DNA of 64,000 nucleotides from Hyphomicrobiales bacterium (GCA_900471515.1 UCFC01000023.1:1-64000); one strand, 5' to 3'; shown: positions 32,307 to 41,497, counted from the stretch's first letter. Numbers and translations: made by a program. The notes: generated by a model from the sequence alone, not told the origin.

Positions 32307-33119
32307 TCAGATGTTCTGGTCCATCGTTTCGGCGGGAATTTCATCGTTGCGGTGAATACGCACCACCGTTGCCGGGACGCCGGCCACCGTGCAATGGGCC
32401 GGCACCGGTTTGAGCACGACACTGCCGGCGGCGATCTTGCTGAACGCGCCGATCTCGATATTGCCGAGGATCTTCGCGCCGGCGCCGATCATCACGCCGT
32501 GGCGGATTTTCGGGTGGCGGTCTCCCGTCTCCTTGCCGGTGCCGCCGAGCGTGACATTCTGCAGGATCGAGACCTCGTCCTCGATGACGGCCGTCTCGCC
32601 GATGACGATGCCCGAGCCGTGGTCCAGCATGATCGACGAGCCGATCCTTGCCGCCGGGTGGATATCGGGACCGAAGACCAGCGAGGCGAGGTTGGAAAGC
32701 CAGCTGGCAATCTCGAAACGGCCGGCGGTCCAGAGAGTATGGGCAACGCGGTGCGTCTGCAGGGCATGAAACCCCTTGAGGTTCAGCAGCGCGTGCAGAT
32801 AGGTGGTGCAGGCCGGATCGCGCTCGCGCACGGCCAGCAGATCGGCTTCGATGGCGGTGCGTATATCGGCATGCTCGAGCAACATCCCGTGAAACAGCCG
32901 GAAGAGTTCCTCGGCATCGACCTTCGCCACGGCGAGGCGCGCGGAGATCACATGCGCGATGATATCTGCGTCGCTATCGGCGCGGATAATCTGCGTTTCG
33001 AGCAAGGTGCGCAATGTCGGCTCACGCGCGGCGAGATCCGTCGCTTCGGCGCGAATTGCCGACCACACGGACGTGAAGGCGCCCAGCTCCTTGGCGGCGG
33101 CACTATTCGAAGCGTGCAT
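32307..33119 (-). CDS. cysE: Serine O-acetyltransferase
   Basis: A 270-residue CysE that acetylates L-serine for cysteine biosynthesis. The helical N-terminal domain (AFTSVWSAIRAEA) is followed by the left-handed beta-helix with IHPAARIGSSIMLDHGSGIVIGET, holding the catalytic Asp and His, and NVTLGGTGKETGDRHPKI and MIGAGAKILGNIEIG. I start at ATG 33119; the upstream open frame is not CysE-like. It is the last of four closely packed minus-strand genes (40 bp behind the GNAT gene). Confidence 0.94.
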   Translation of the reverse strand: MHASNSAAAKELGAFTSVWSAIRAEATDLAAREPTLRTLLETQIIRADSDADIIAHVISARLAVAKVDAEELFRLFHGMLLEHADIRTAIEADLLAVRERDPACTTYLHALLNLKGFHALQTHRVAHTLWTAGRFEIASWLSNLASLVFGPDIHPAARIGSSIMLDHGSGIVIGETAVIEDEVSILQNVTLGGTGKETGDRHPKIRHGVMIGAGAKILGNIEIGAFSKIAAGSVVLKPVPAHCTVAGVPATVVRIHRNDEIPAETMDQNI

Positions 33120-33159
33120 ATTCGGATCCCTGTTCTTGCAATCTGCGCGCGGCCGATTT

Positions 33160-33642
33160 TCAGCGACGGTATGGAACGGCACTATACACCGGTTCCTCGA
33201 GGCGACGCCAATGGTAGAGCATGTCAGGCTCTCCTTCCTCGTTGTCGCTGCCGTCCGTTTCCGCGATGGGCGAGAAGCCACGCGCTTCATAGAAGGCGCG
33301 TGCACGGCGATTTTGCTGGAATGTCCACAGGCGAACGTCGTTCATCTCGTCTGTCGCAGAGGAAAGAAGCCTCGTGCCGATCCCCATCCCCTGCACATCA
33401 GGCAGAATATAGAGCTGCTCGATCCAGCCATTTCCGTAGGCGATGACGCCGACGAGTCCGGCGTCGACGAAAGCGCCGAGGGCCGTGTATTCCGCCAGCA
33501 GATGGTTTCGCCAGTAGGCTTCGTCTTCCTCGGGCGTGTGCACATCGCGAAGATGCGGCAGGGCGTGCCATAGTGCGATCCGCCGCACCATGGCCGCCTG
33601 ATACGCATGTCCGGCCGTCAGAGGCGCGATCTCGATGGCCAT
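33160..33642 (-). CDS. GNAT-family N-acetyltransferase
   Basis: A 160-residue acetyltransferase with EAYWRNHLLAEY, GVIAYGNGWIEQLYILPDVQGMGIGTRLL (acetyl-CoA loop) and TFQQNRRARAFYEARGF. Substrate unknown. It starts four bases after the WD40 gene and precedes cysE, so it is probably part of the COG0523 transcription unit. Confidence 0.87.
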   Translation of the reverse strand: MAIEIAPLTAGHAYQAAMVRRIALWHALPHLRDVHTPEEDEAYWRNHLLAEYTALGAFVDAGLVGVIAYGNGWIEQLYILPDVQGMGIGTRLLSSATDEMNDVRLWTFQQNRRARAFYEARGFSPIAETDGSDNEEGEPDMLYHWRRLEEPVYSAVPYRR

Positions 33643-33646
33643 GGGA

Positions 33647-34639
33647 TCAGGCCGCCGCGATATCCACCACGCCGCAATCGCCGGTTTCGGAGGCGAAGGC
33701 GAGCAGCTTGCCGTTCCTGCTCCAGGTCATGCTCGTGATCGCACCCTTGCCGGGGCGTCGCAGCAGGGCTTCCTTGCTGTCCGCGAGACGGACGGCGAGG
33801 ATCATGCCGTCGATGAAGCCGATGGCGAGGATATCCTCGGCAGGATGGAATTTCACCGCGGTGGCCATGATGTTTGCGCGGGTTCCGAGTTCCAGCGGCG
33901 CCTTGCCCATCGGACCGTCCTTGCCCTGGAAGGGCCAGACGATGGCGGCCGGTGCACCCGAGGAGGCAAGCCATTTGCCCTTGGCCGACCAGGAGAGCGA
34001 CTTTACCTTGGCCGGATAGCCGGTCATGCGCATGTGGCGGGCCTCCGCGCCCGACTTGCCGTCGAGCTTCCAGCCGTGCAGCGCGTTTTCCTGCATCGAG
34101 GTAACGAGAAAATTGCCATCGGGCGAGAAGGTCACGCCGGTATGGGCGCCCTTCCATTCGAGATCGATCGGCTTGGCGTTCGTGCCGACCCAATGAAGCG
34201 AAACGCCGTTATAACGCGCTGCGGCAATGCGCAGGCCCTTCGGCGCGAAGGCGAGGCCTTCGACCGTACGCTCTTCGGGAAATTCCTTGGTCGTGCCGTC
34301 GGCCAGACGCACGAGCGTGCTCTTGCCGTAGGAATAGGCGACCGCCCCCTGCGGGCCGGCGGCGATCTGCGAAATCCATTTGCGCGGCGCCGACGCGATC
34401 TCGCTGACATTGCCGTCTGCGCCGATGCGTAGCACCTTGCCGTCTTCGCCGCCGGAAATCAGGCTTTCGCTATAGGGATCGCGGATCGCCGTCAGCATGC
34501 CCTGGTGGGCTTCGATGACCTTGTCGCTGCCTTCGAGCCGGTGAAAGGTGCCGTCGGCACTCGCGAAGAAGGGGACATCACCTAAAAATTCGACGGCCAG
34601 AACGTGGCCGTCGAGATCAAGCGGTGCAACTGTCGGCAT
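33647..34639 (-). CDS. WD40-repeat beta-propeller protein
   Basis: A 330-residue cytoplasmic protein of about seven WD40-like blades, for example AVEFLGDVPFFASADGTFHRL, VTFSPDGNFLVTSMQENALHGW, SLSWSAKGKWLASSGAPAAIVW and MTWSRNGKLLAFASE. Beta-propellers act as protein-interaction platforms. Its ATG overlaps the stop of the upstream COG0523 GTPase gene by one base (TGATG), so the two are translationally coupled and probably work together in metal handling. Function otherwise unknown. Confidence 0.85.
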   Translation of the reverse strand: MPTVAPLDLDGHVLAVEFLGDVPFFASADGTFHRLEGSDKVIEAHQGMLTAIRDPYSESLISGGEDGKVLRIGADGNVSEIASAPRKWISQIAAGPQGAVAYSYGKSTLVRLADGTTKEFPEERTVEGLAFAPKGLRIAAARYNGVSLHWVGTNAKPIDLEWKGAHTGVTFSPDGNFLVTSMQENALHGWKLDGKSGAEARHMRMTGYPAKVKSLSWSAKGKWLASSGAPAAIVWPFQGKDGPMGKAPLELGTRANIMATAVKFHPAEDILAIGFIDGMILAVRLADSKEALLRRPGKGAITSMTWSRNGKLLAFASETGDCGVVDIAAA

Positions 34640-35724
34640 CAGGCAGTCGCCTCGCACGCCTTGAAGGATTCTTCGAGCTTGGTGCGGTCGAGGTCGCGGC
34701 CGATGAAGACGAGACGGCTCTCGTGCTTTTCGCCATCCTTCCACGGACGCTGGTGATCGCCTTCGATGATCATGTGCACGCCTTGGACGACATAGCGCTC
34801 GGCGTCATCCTTGAAAGCGATGATGCCCTTGAGCCGCAGGATGTTCGGACCCTGCGTCTGGGTGATCTTCTGAATCCAGGGGAAGAAGCGCTCCGGGTTC
34901 ATCTCGCCGCCGCGCAGCGAAACGGACTGTACCGTGATGTCGTGGATGGCCGACATGTCACCGTGATGGTGGTGATGATGGTCGTGGTCATGATCGTGGT
35001 GGTCGTGATGATGGTGATCATGATCGCAATCCGGGCCGCAGACGTGATCGTCATGGCCGTGCTCGAGGAAGTGCGGATCGTTTTCCAGTGCGCGCTCGAG
35101 GTTGAAGGCGCCCTGGTCCAGAACGCGGGCGAGATCGACGCCCGAACGGCTGGTCTTGTAGACGCGGGCGGCCGGGTTGATGGCACCCACGATATCCTCG
35201 ATCTGGGCCAGCTCTTCCGGTGTCACGAGATCGGTCTTGTTGATGATGACGACATCGGCGAAGGCGATCTGATCTTCGGCCTCGCGGCTGTCCTTCAGGC
35301 GCAGCGGCAGGTGCTTGGCGTCGACGAGAGCAACGACGGCGTCAAGCTCGGTCTTGGAACGGACGTCGTCATCCATGAAGAAGGTCTGGGCGACGGGCAC
35401 CGGATCGGCAAGGCCGGTGGTTTCGACGATGATGCCATCGAAACGGCCGGGGCGGCGCATCAGGCCTTCGACGACACGGATCAGGTCGCCGCGGACCGTG
35501 CAGCACACACAGCCATTGTTCATTTCGTAGATTTCTTCGTCGGATTCGACGATCAGGTCGTTGTCGATGCCGATCTCGCCGAACTCGTTGACGATAACCG
35601 CATATTTCTTGCCGTGATTTTCGGAAAGGATACGGTTGAGCAGCGTCGTCTTGCCCGCGCCGAGATAACCGGTGAGCACGGTAACGGGGATGGGCTTCTG
35701 CTGTGTCTGGATCGCGTCGGTCAT
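34639..35724 (-). CDS. COG0523 (CobW/ZagA-type) metal-chaperone GTPase with His-rich loop
   Basis: A 361-residue G3E GTPase. Walker [10 protein letters not shown] is at residues 19-27, the metal-binding GCVCC motif at 71-75, and NKTD near residue 180. A stretch of about 25 residues near 222-250 is almost all His and Asp (for example [21 protein letters not shown]), followed by a CobW_C domain with [14 protein letters not shown]. These proteins deliver Zn2+ under shortage. A Zur-like box lies about 100 bp upstream. The WD40 gene is coupled behind it. ATG 35724 is preferred over the longer open frame. Confidence 0.92.
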   Translation of the reverse strand: MTDAIQTQQKPIPVTVLTGYLGAGKTTLLNRILSENHGKKYAVIVNEFGEIGIDNDLIVESDEEIYEMNNGCVCCTVRGDLIRVVEGLMRRPGRFDGIIVETTGLADPVPVAQTFFMDDDVRSKTELDAVVALVDAKHLPLRLKDSREAEDQIAFADVVIINKTDLVTPEELAQIEDIVGAINPAARVYKTSRSGVDLARVLDQGAFNLERALENDPHFLEHGHDDHVCGPDCDHDHHHHDHHDHDHDHHHHHHGDMSAIHDITVQSVSLRGGEMNPERFFPWIQKITQTQGPNILRLKGIIAFKDDAERYVVQGVHMIIEGDHQRPWKDGEKHESRLVFIGRDLDRTKLEESFKACEATA

Positions 35725-35825
35725 GAGAACCTCTAGGAATAGGGCTTTGACCCCGAGGCAAAGTCCGGGGCCGGAATTGGTCGGTTTCATATAGGCGCTT
35801 GGGGGCGGCAGTTCAAAGGGTTTTG

Positions 35826-35844
35826 TATGTTATAAGATCACATT
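35826..35844. promoter_or_regulatory. Zur-box-like palindrome upstream of the COG0523 cluster
   Basis: TATGTTATAAGATCACATT agrees in 16 of 19 positions with the idealised palindrome TATGTTATAATATAACATA, which I recall as the alphaproteobacterial Zur consensus. It lies 102 bp before the COG0523 start and just after the creatininase stop. Zinc-dependent repression by Zur is inferred from the motif plus the metal-chaperone gene. Confidence 0.6.
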
Positions 35845-35865
35845 GCCTAATCATCGAAACCGGCA

Positions 35866-36657
35866 TTATCGCAGCCGGTCCGCGTCGAAGGCGTCGACAT
35901 CCTGCAGCAGTTCCACCAAGCCGCCGACAGCATGGGCAATCAGCGCCTCCCCCTTTGCCGCGGTTGCCTTCGCGGCGTTGCCGGCAACGCCCTGCGGATT
36001 GAGGTCCGACATCTTCCAGCCGAAGGCGTGCGGGCCATAGGCGCGCAGGTGTCTGAAGCGCTCGGCAAACTCCGTCTGGCGGGAGGTGAAGTCGGCCGCG
36101 CTCGCCATGTCCACGCGCTCCGGATGGAGAGCCAGCATGACGGATGTCTCGATATCGCCGCCGTGGATATCGACCGCCTTTTCTTCGGGAGAGATCACCC
36201 CGTCGGGAACGCCGAAGCGGGTCCAACTGGTGGCGATGGCCAGCATGTTGAAACGCACGCGCGCTTCCGTGGCGACGATCGTCATCAGCGGTGAGTTGCC
36301 GCCGTGGGCGTTCAGCATCACGAACTTGCGGATGCCCAGTTTCGACAGTCCTTCGGCGATAGTGAGCCAGCGCTTTATGGCTGTATCAAAAGGAAGCGTC
36401 TTCGTTCCTTCAACATCCATGTGCTCTAAGGAGTAGCCGACCGATTCGACAGGGAGTACGGTGACGGGCAAACCGGCCGGCAGGGCGGTTTTCAGCCTGT
36501 TGACGATACCCTCGGCAATCAACGTGTCGGTTTCGAAGGGCAGATGCGGACCGTGCTGTTCATGGGCGCCGAGCGGCAGGACAGCTATCCAGCGGCGGCG
36601 TGCCTCCGGCGCGAGCGCCGGGTCATTGTCCTCGAAACGGAACGACGGAACCAACAT
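35866..36657 (-). CDS. Creatininase-family amidohydrolase
   Basis: A 263-residue metal-dependent hydrolase with the family motifs LPLGAHEQHGPHLPFETD near residue 28, LNAHGGN near residue 115 and HGGDIETSVML near residue 165, which supply the two-metal-site His, Asp and Glu. Members include creatinine amidohydrolase and peptide-processing or riboflavin-related hydrolases; the substrate is not clear. An AAGG site precedes the ATG. It is transcribed in the same direction as the COG0523 cluster but separated by 141 bp containing the Zur-like box. Confidence 0.88.
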   Translation of the reverse strand: MLVPSFRFEDNDPALAPEARRRWIAVLPLGAHEQHGPHLPFETDTLIAEGIVNRLKTALPAGLPVTVLPVESVGYSLEHMDVEGTKTLPFDTAIKRWLTIAEGLSKLGIRKFVMLNAHGGNSPLMTIVATEARVRFNMLAIATSWTRFGVPDGVISPEEKAVDIHGGDIETSVMLALHPERVDMASAADFTSRQTEFAERFRHLRAYGPHAFGWKMSDLNPQGVAGNAAKATAAKGEALIAHAVGGLVELLQDVDAFDADRLR

Positions 36658-36741
36658 CGGGCCTTGCCTCTTGTTTATGACGAGATGATGGGCAATGTCA
36701 TATCGCAGCCTGGGCAGTGCTTAAAGATCAAAGGGATGGCA

Positions 36742-37251
36742 ATGGGCAAGAAGCATAAGGACGGCAAGAAGCACAAGAAAAGGAAGGACCAGACCGAGTA
36801 TACGCTCGCCGATCTTTCGCCGGCCCTGACGCAGGCTGCCCGCTCCATGCGCACGGTCCTGTCACGCAACCTGCTGGAAAGCGGTCTCTATGCCGGCCAG
36901 GACGGTGTGATCCTTTCGCTTGCCGAAAGCGACGGCATGACGGCCGGCGGGCTTGCCCAGAAGCTCGGCGTCAAGGCACCCACCATGACGCGCACGATCG
37001 GCCGCATGGAGGCGCAGGGGTTCCTTGAGCGCAAGCCCGATGCCGAGGATGCCCGGCTCACCAAGGTCTACCTCACCGAACTCGGCCGCGGCAGCGTGCA
37101 GGCGATCGAGCTTGCCGCCTCCTCCTGCGACAGGCTCGCGACGCTTGATTTCTCCGAAAAGGAAATCCGCAATCTCGTGCGTCTGCTGAAGGCGATCGAT
37201 GCCAATCTGCAGGCGGAAGCCATGCATGTCGACGAAGATGAGGAAGATTGA
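36742..37251 (+). CDS. MarR-family regulator with Lys/His-rich N terminus
   Basis: A 169-residue winged-helix regulator with an unusual basic start (MGKKHKDGKKHKKRKDQ). The DNA-binding domain covers about residues 45-115 (LYAGQDGVILSLAESDGMTAGGLAQKLGVKAPTMTRTIGRMEAQGFLERK, wing DAEDARLTKVYLT). The C-terminal end is acidic (HVDEDEED). ATG 36742 is chosen because AAAGGG at 36730-36735 is correctly spaced; ATG 36736 touches it. It is divergent from the creatininase gene and may regulate it. Confidence 0.87.
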   Translation: MGKKHKDGKKHKKRKDQTEYTLADLSPALTQAARSMRTVLSRNLLESGLYAGQDGVILSLAESDGMTAGGLAQKLGVKAPTMTRTIGRMEAQGFLERKPDAEDARLTKVYLTELGRGSVQAIELAASSCDRLATLDFSEKEIRNLVRLLKAIDANLQAEAMHVDEDEED

Positions 37252-37370
37252 AAATTTCCTCAAAAGGCGAATTGCCTGTATCGCTTAAATCTTTTAATTA
37301 AATTTTTTAAGGCTGCCGCTGCACTGCGGCAGTCCTTGACCAGCTTCACGCGTTGCCTGGAGGAGGAGAC

Positions 37371-38393
37371 GTGGCGCAGAAGATCAAGCTTTCGACGATT
37401 GCCGAAACGCTCGGCATATCAACGGCGACCGTTTCCCTGGCCTTACGCGACAGTCCCCTTGTAGCCGGCAATACGCGGGAGAAGATCAAGGAACAGGCAC
37501 GCGCACTGGGCTACATCTACAACCGCCGCGCCGCCAGCCTGCGTACCTCGCGCTCCGGCATTATCGGCGTCGTGGTCCACGACATCATGAACCCGTTCTA
37601 CGGCGAGATCCTGAAGGCGATCGAAAGCGAGCTCGACCGCAGCCGCCACACCTTCATCCTTTCCAACCATTACGATTCCGTCGAGAAGCAGCGCACCTTC
37701 ATCGAGACGCTGCTGCAACTCGGCGGCGACGGGGTGATCATGTCGCCGGCAATCGGCACGCCGCCGGAAGATATCCAGCTTGCGGAAGAGAACGGCATGC
37801 CGGCGATCCTAGTTGCGCGCTCCATGGACAGCCAGGACGTGCCGACCTATCGCGGCGACGACAGCTACGGCATCTCGCTTGCCACCAACCACCTGATCGG
37901 CCTCGGTCATCGCACCATCGCCATGATCGGCGGCACGGATCAGACCTCGACCGGGCGTGACCGCTATCAGGGTTATGTCAACGCGCTGCGCAAGGCCGGC
38001 ATCGAGGTCGATCCGAACCTGCGCATTCCCGGTCCCCGCTCGAAACAGGGTGGTTTCGAGGCGGCCGTGCATTTCCTGTCGCTGCCGCAGAAGCCGACTG
38101 CGGCCGTCTGCTGGAACGATCTGGTTGCCATCGGCCTGATGAACGGCATTGCCCGTGCCGGCCTCGTGCCCGGCAGCGATATCTCGGTCACCGGCTATGA
38201 CGATCTGGAGGAGGCCTCGATCGCCACGCCGGCGCTGACCACCGTCTGGAACGGCCAGACGGAGGTTGGACGTCTTGCCGCCCGCGCCCTACTTGATCGG
38301 CTTGCCGGCAGCCATGAACCTGACGGTATCCATCTCATCAAGCCGGAAATGCGTATCCGCCAGTCCACCAGCCCCTATCGGCCGCGTACCTGA
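37371..38393 (+). CDS. LacI-family transcriptional regulator
   Basis: A 340-residue LacI-type regulator starting at GTG 37371 after a GGAGGAGGAG site. HTH and hinge are at residues 1-60 (KLSTIAETLGISTATVSLAL, RAASLRTSRSG). The effector domain has VVVHDIMNPFYGEILKAIE, HRTIAMIGGTD and SVTGYDDLEEASIATPALTTV. A 2-hydroxyacid dehydrogenase gene follows after 24 bp, so the two are likely co-transcribed. Inducer unknown. Confidence 0.9.
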   Translation: MAQKIKLSTIAETLGISTATVSLALRDSPLVAGNTREKIKEQARALGYIYNRRAASLRTSRSGIIGVVVHDIMNPFYGEILKAIESELDRSRHTFILSNHYDSVEKQRTFIETLLQLGGDGVIMSPAIGTPPEDIQLAEENGMPAILVARSMDSQDVPTYRGDDSYGISLATNHLIGLGHRTIAMIGGTDQTSTGRDRYQGYVNALRKAGIEVDPNLRIPGPRSKQGGFEAAVHFLSLPQKPTAAVCWNDLVAIGLMNGIARAGLVPGSDISVTGYDDLEEASIATPALTTVWNGQTEVGRLAARALLDRLAGSHEPDGIHLIKPEMRIRQSTSPYRPRT

Positions 38394-38417
38394 CCGCCGA
38401 AGCCAAGAGGAAAAGCC

Positions 38418-39374
38418 ATGTCCCGTATTGCCGTTCTCGTTCCCGGGAAGATGCATGATCGCGTCCTTGCCCAGCTAAAGGATCGCTTCGAGGTCATCAG
38501 TGTCCAACGCAAGGAAACGCTCGATCTCGATGCCGAGACGGCGAAACGCATTCGCGGCGTGGCGGTCAGCGGGGCTTTCCCGGCCGCCTGGTTCGAGCAG
38601 CTGCCCAATATCGAAATCGTCGCGAGCTTCGGTGTGGGATATGACGGTATCGATGCCAGGCTTGCAGGTTCGAAAGGCATCATCGTCACCAATACGCCCG
38701 ATGTGCTGAACGATGAAGTGGCCGACACGGCGATCGCGCTTCTGCTCAACACCGTCCGCGAGCTGCCGAAAGCGGAGAACTGGCTGCGGGCCGGCAACTG
38801 GAAGCCGGGTGCCGCCTATCCGCTGACGCGCTTTTCGCTGAAGGGCCGGCATGTCGGCCTCTACGGTCTCGGCCGGATCGGCCTGGAGATTGCCAGGCGG
38901 CTGGAGCCCTTCAAGGTGAAGATCAGCTATCACACCCGCTCGCGCCACGCCGATGCTCCCTATGACTATCACTCGACCTTGAAGGGGCTCGCGGAGGCTG
39001 TCGATACGCTGATTGCGATCGTGCCGAAGACGCCGCAGACGCATAAGACCGTCGATGCGGAGGTTCTGTCTGCGCTCGGCCCCGACGGCATCGTCATCAA
39101 TATCGGCCGCGGCTGGACGGTGGATGAGGATGCTCTGACCGCCGCGCTGACTGCCGGTACGATCGGTGCGGCCGGGCTCGATGTCTTCTATGACGAGCCG
39201 CATGTGCCGGCCGGCCTGCTGGCCGCGCCGAACACGGTGCTGGTGCCGCATGTCGGCTCCGCCTCCATCCCCACACGCAACGCCATGGCGGATCTGGTGG
39301 CACGGAATCTCATCGCCTGGTTCGAGCAGGGCGAGCCTGTCACGCCGGTGGCGGAGACACCGGCCAGGAAGTAG
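38418..39374 (+). CDS. D-isomer-specific 2-hydroxyacid dehydrogenase
   Basis: A 318-residue NAD(P)-dependent dehydrogenase of the glyoxylate/hydroxypyruvate-reductase kind. The dinucleotide motif is GLYGLGRIGLEIA near residue 150, the catalytic Arg is in NIGRGWTVDE, the Glu in DVFYDEPHVP and the His in VPHVGSAS, all in family order. It reduces a 2-keto acid to a D-2-hydroxy acid. AAGAGG precedes the ATG. With a LacI regulator directly upstream it probably belongs to a sugar-acid pathway. Confidence 0.92.
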   Translation: MSRIAVLVPGKMHDRVLAQLKDRFEVISVQRKETLDLDAETAKRIRGVAVSGAFPAAWFEQLPNIEIVASFGVGYDGIDARLAGSKGIIVTNTPDVLNDEVADTAIALLLNTVRELPKAENWLRAGNWKPGAAYPLTRFSLKGRHVGLYGLGRIGLEIARRLEPFKVKISYHTRSRHADAPYDYHSTLKGLAEAVDTLIAIVPKTPQTHKTVDAEVLSALGPDGIVINIGRGWTVDEDALTAALTAGTIGAAGLDVFYDEPHVPAGLLAAPNTVLVPHVGSASIPTRNAMADLVARNLIAWFEQGEPVTPVAETPARK

Positions 39375-39632
39375 AACGAGGCTCCCTCCGCGAAGGCGGA
39401 GGAAGCGCTTCGCTTATTCCTATTTTGCCTTTGGTCTTTTTCCCGTTTCCCACTTGGTCGGTCGGGAAGGATTGGCTATGCTTGACCCGGTCGCACCATT
39501 CCCGGCGACCGTGATTGTCATCGGCGGCGTCTCGCCGTCTCAAGCTTATACATCGCGATTTGATCGGGGAGCGTCTGCTCCGCCCGGCGCCTTTGCGCGC
39601 CGGCAGCCGGCGCTTTCTGGAAGGAGGCAGAA

Positions 39633-40664
39633 ATGGATTATCGCAAGCTCGGTCCCAGCGGGGCCGTCGTCACCGCCTATTGCCTGGGTACCATGACGTT
39701 CGGGAAGGAGTCCGATGAGGCGGCTTCCTTCAGGATACTCGACGACTACTTCGCCTGGGGCGGCAATTTCATCGATACCGCTGACGTCTACAGCGCCGGT
39801 GCATCGGAGGAGATCATCGGCCGCTGGCTGAAGGCCCGCCCCACCGAGGCAAAGCAGGCCGTGATCGCCACCAAAGGCCGCTTCCCGATGGGCGACGGAC
39901 CGAACGATATCGGCCTTTCCCGCCGTCACCTCAATCAGGCGCTCAACGATTCGCTGCGTCGCCTGGGTGTCGAACATATCGACCTCTACCAGATGCATGC
40001 ATGGGATGCCCTGACGCCGATCGAGGAAACGTTGCGCTTCCTCGACGATGCCGTGCGTGCCGGCAAAATCGGCTATTACGGCTTCTCCAACTATGTCGCC
40101 TGGCACATTGCCAAGGCTTCCGAGATCGCCAAGGCGCAGGGCTATACGCGGCCGGTGACGCTGCAGCCGCAATATAACCTCCTCATGCGCGACATCGAGC
40201 TTGAGATCGTCGATGCCTGCCAGGATGCCGGCATGGGCCTGCTGCCCTGGTCGCCGCTGGGCGGCGGCTGGCTGACCGGCAAATACAAGCGCGACGAGAT
40301 GCCGACGGGGGCAACGCGCCTCGGCGAAAATCCCAATCGCGGCGGCGAGGCCTATGCGGCCCGCAATGCGCAGGAGCGGACCTGGGATATTATCAACGCA
40401 GTGGAGGAAATCGCCAAGGCGCGCGGCGTCAGCATGGCGCAGGTGGCGCTGTCCTGGGTGGCGGCGCGTCCGGCCGTGACCTCGGTTATCCTTGGCGCGC
40501 GCACGTCCGAGCAACTCGCGGACAATCTCGGGGCTGCCGAATTCGCTCTCACGGCGGAAGAGACGGCAAAACTCAATGAGGTCAGCGCGCCGACGCCGGG
40601 GCAATATCCCTATGGCGTCAACGGCACGAATCAGCGTCACCGCAAGATCGAAGGCGGCCGCTGA
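39633..40664 (+). CDS. Aldo/keto reductase
   Basis: A 343-residue TIM-barrel AKR. The catalytic tetrad is visible: Asp and Tyr in DTADVYSAGASEE near residues 48-53, Lys in IATKGRF and His in YQMHAWD. The C-terminal NADPH-binding region is VILGARTSEQLADNLGA. It is of the AKR11/YajO-like group acting on aldehydes or keto sugars. GGAAGGAGG precedes the ATG. The 258 bp upstream contain two short hairpins (39385-39402 and 39402-39411) without T runs. Confidence 0.93.
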   Translation: MDYRKLGPSGAVVTAYCLGTMTFGKESDEAASFRILDDYFAWGGNFIDTADVYSAGASEEIIGRWLKARPTEAKQAVIATKGRFPMGDGPNDIGLSRRHLNQALNDSLRRLGVEHIDLYQMHAWDALTPIEETLRFLDDAVRAGKIGYYGFSNYVAWHIAKASEIAKAQGYTRPVTLQPQYNLLMRDIELEIVDACQDAGMGLLPWSPLGGGWLTGKYKRDEMPTGATRLGENPNRGGEAYAARNAQERTWDIINAVEEIAKARGVSMAQVALSWVAARPAVTSVILGARTSEQLADNLGAAEFALTAEETAKLNEVSAPTPGQYPYGVNGTNQRHRKIEGGR

Positions 40665-40685
40665 GCCGGCCTGCCAGAATGGAAG

Positions 40686-40709
40686 GGCCGCCGGGGCGAT
40701 CCGGCGGCC
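40686..40709. terminator. Terminator between convergent AKR and amidotransferase-like genes
   Basis: A perfect 9-bp GC stem (GGCCGCCGG / CCGGCGGCC) with a six-base loop lies in the 53-bp gap, followed by the T-rich GTTCTGTTT on the plus strand. Confidence 0.75.
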
Positions 40710-40717
40710 GTTCTGTT

Positions 40718-41497
40718 TCAGGCAATTGCCTGCGCCGGCCGCGTCGTCAGCTTGCTGGCGGCGTAATCCCTGACCGCATCGCCGAAAGCGGTGAAGAGCC
40801 TGTTCGAGGGCTTGTCGGTCTCTGCCCAATATTCCGGATGCCACTGCACGCCGACGGCAAAGGCCTTGGCACCGATGACGGAAACGGCTTCGATCGTGCC
40901 GTCCTCTGCGGTGGCTTCCACCTGCAGGCGCGGGGCGGTCCTGGCGATCGCTTGGCGATGCAGGGAGTTCACGCGGATCTCGCCGGCGCCGACGATACCG
41001 GCAATGCAGGAGCCTTCCTTGATGAAGACGCTCTGGCGGATTGCATACATGCCGTCGCGGTCGCTGACATCGGGTTTGCGGTGATCCCAGATGCCCGGCT
41101 GTTCCTGGATTTCGCTGGCAAGCGAGCCGCCGAGCGCAACGTTCAGTTCCTGAATGCCGCGGCAGATGGCGAGAAGCGGGATGGCGCGGTCGATGGCGCG
41201 GCGGATCAGCGGCAGGCTGGTGGCGTCGCGGGCGGGATCGAAGGGGCCGTCGGCCTCGGTGGCTTCGATGCCGTAGAGCGAGGGGTGCACATTGCTGGCC
41301 GAGCCCGACACCAGCACGCCGTCGACGCGATCAAGGATCGCATCCGTGTCGTATCCTTCTTCGAAGGCGGGGATCATGAAGGCCATGACGCCGGCGGCAT
41401 TCAGCGCCGCGCGCAGATATTGGTGCTGTACGGCATGCCAGGTCGCGCCGTCGAGGCTGCGGATATCGGCAGGAATGGCAACGATCGGTTTCGTCAT
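40718..41497 (-). CDS. Gamma-glutamyl-gamma-aminobutyrate hydrolase-like protein (peptidase C26)
   Basis: A 259-residue class I glutamine-amidotransferase-like hydrolase. The nucleophile Cys is in LLAICRGIQELNVALGGSL near residue 112 and the His-Glu pair in VGVQWHPEYW near residue 225. HAVQHQYLRAAL and GVLVSGSASNVHPSLYG match the PuuD-like group, which hydrolyses gamma-glutamyl-GABA in putrescine breakdown. No other puu genes are adjacent, so the precise substrate is inferred. GGGGTGA precedes ATG 41497. Confidence 0.87.
   Translation of the reverse strand: MTKPIVAIPADIRSLDGATWHAVQHQYLRAALNAAGVMAFMIPAFEEGYDTDAILDRVDGVLVSGSASNVHPSLYGIEATEADGPFDPARDATSLPLIRRAIDRAIPLLAICRGIQELNVALGGSLASEIQEQPGIWDHRKPDVSDRDGMYAIRQSVFIKEGSCIAGIVGAGEIRVNSLHRQAIARTAPRLQVEATAEDGTIEAVSVIGAKAFAVGVQWHPEYWAETDKPSNRLFTAFGDAVRDYAASKLTTRPAQAIA

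Noticed and set aside
37313..37332. Hairpin CTGCCGC/GCGGCAG between marR and the LacI gene
   Set aside because: It is not followed by a T run in either direction and so is not a convincing terminator; its position before the LacI gene gives no further support.
39385..39411. Two adjacent short hairpins (CCTCCGC/GCGGAGG and GAAGCGCTTC)
   Set aside because: The first lacks a T run. The second could be a LacI-type operator but is short, and no target link is visible.
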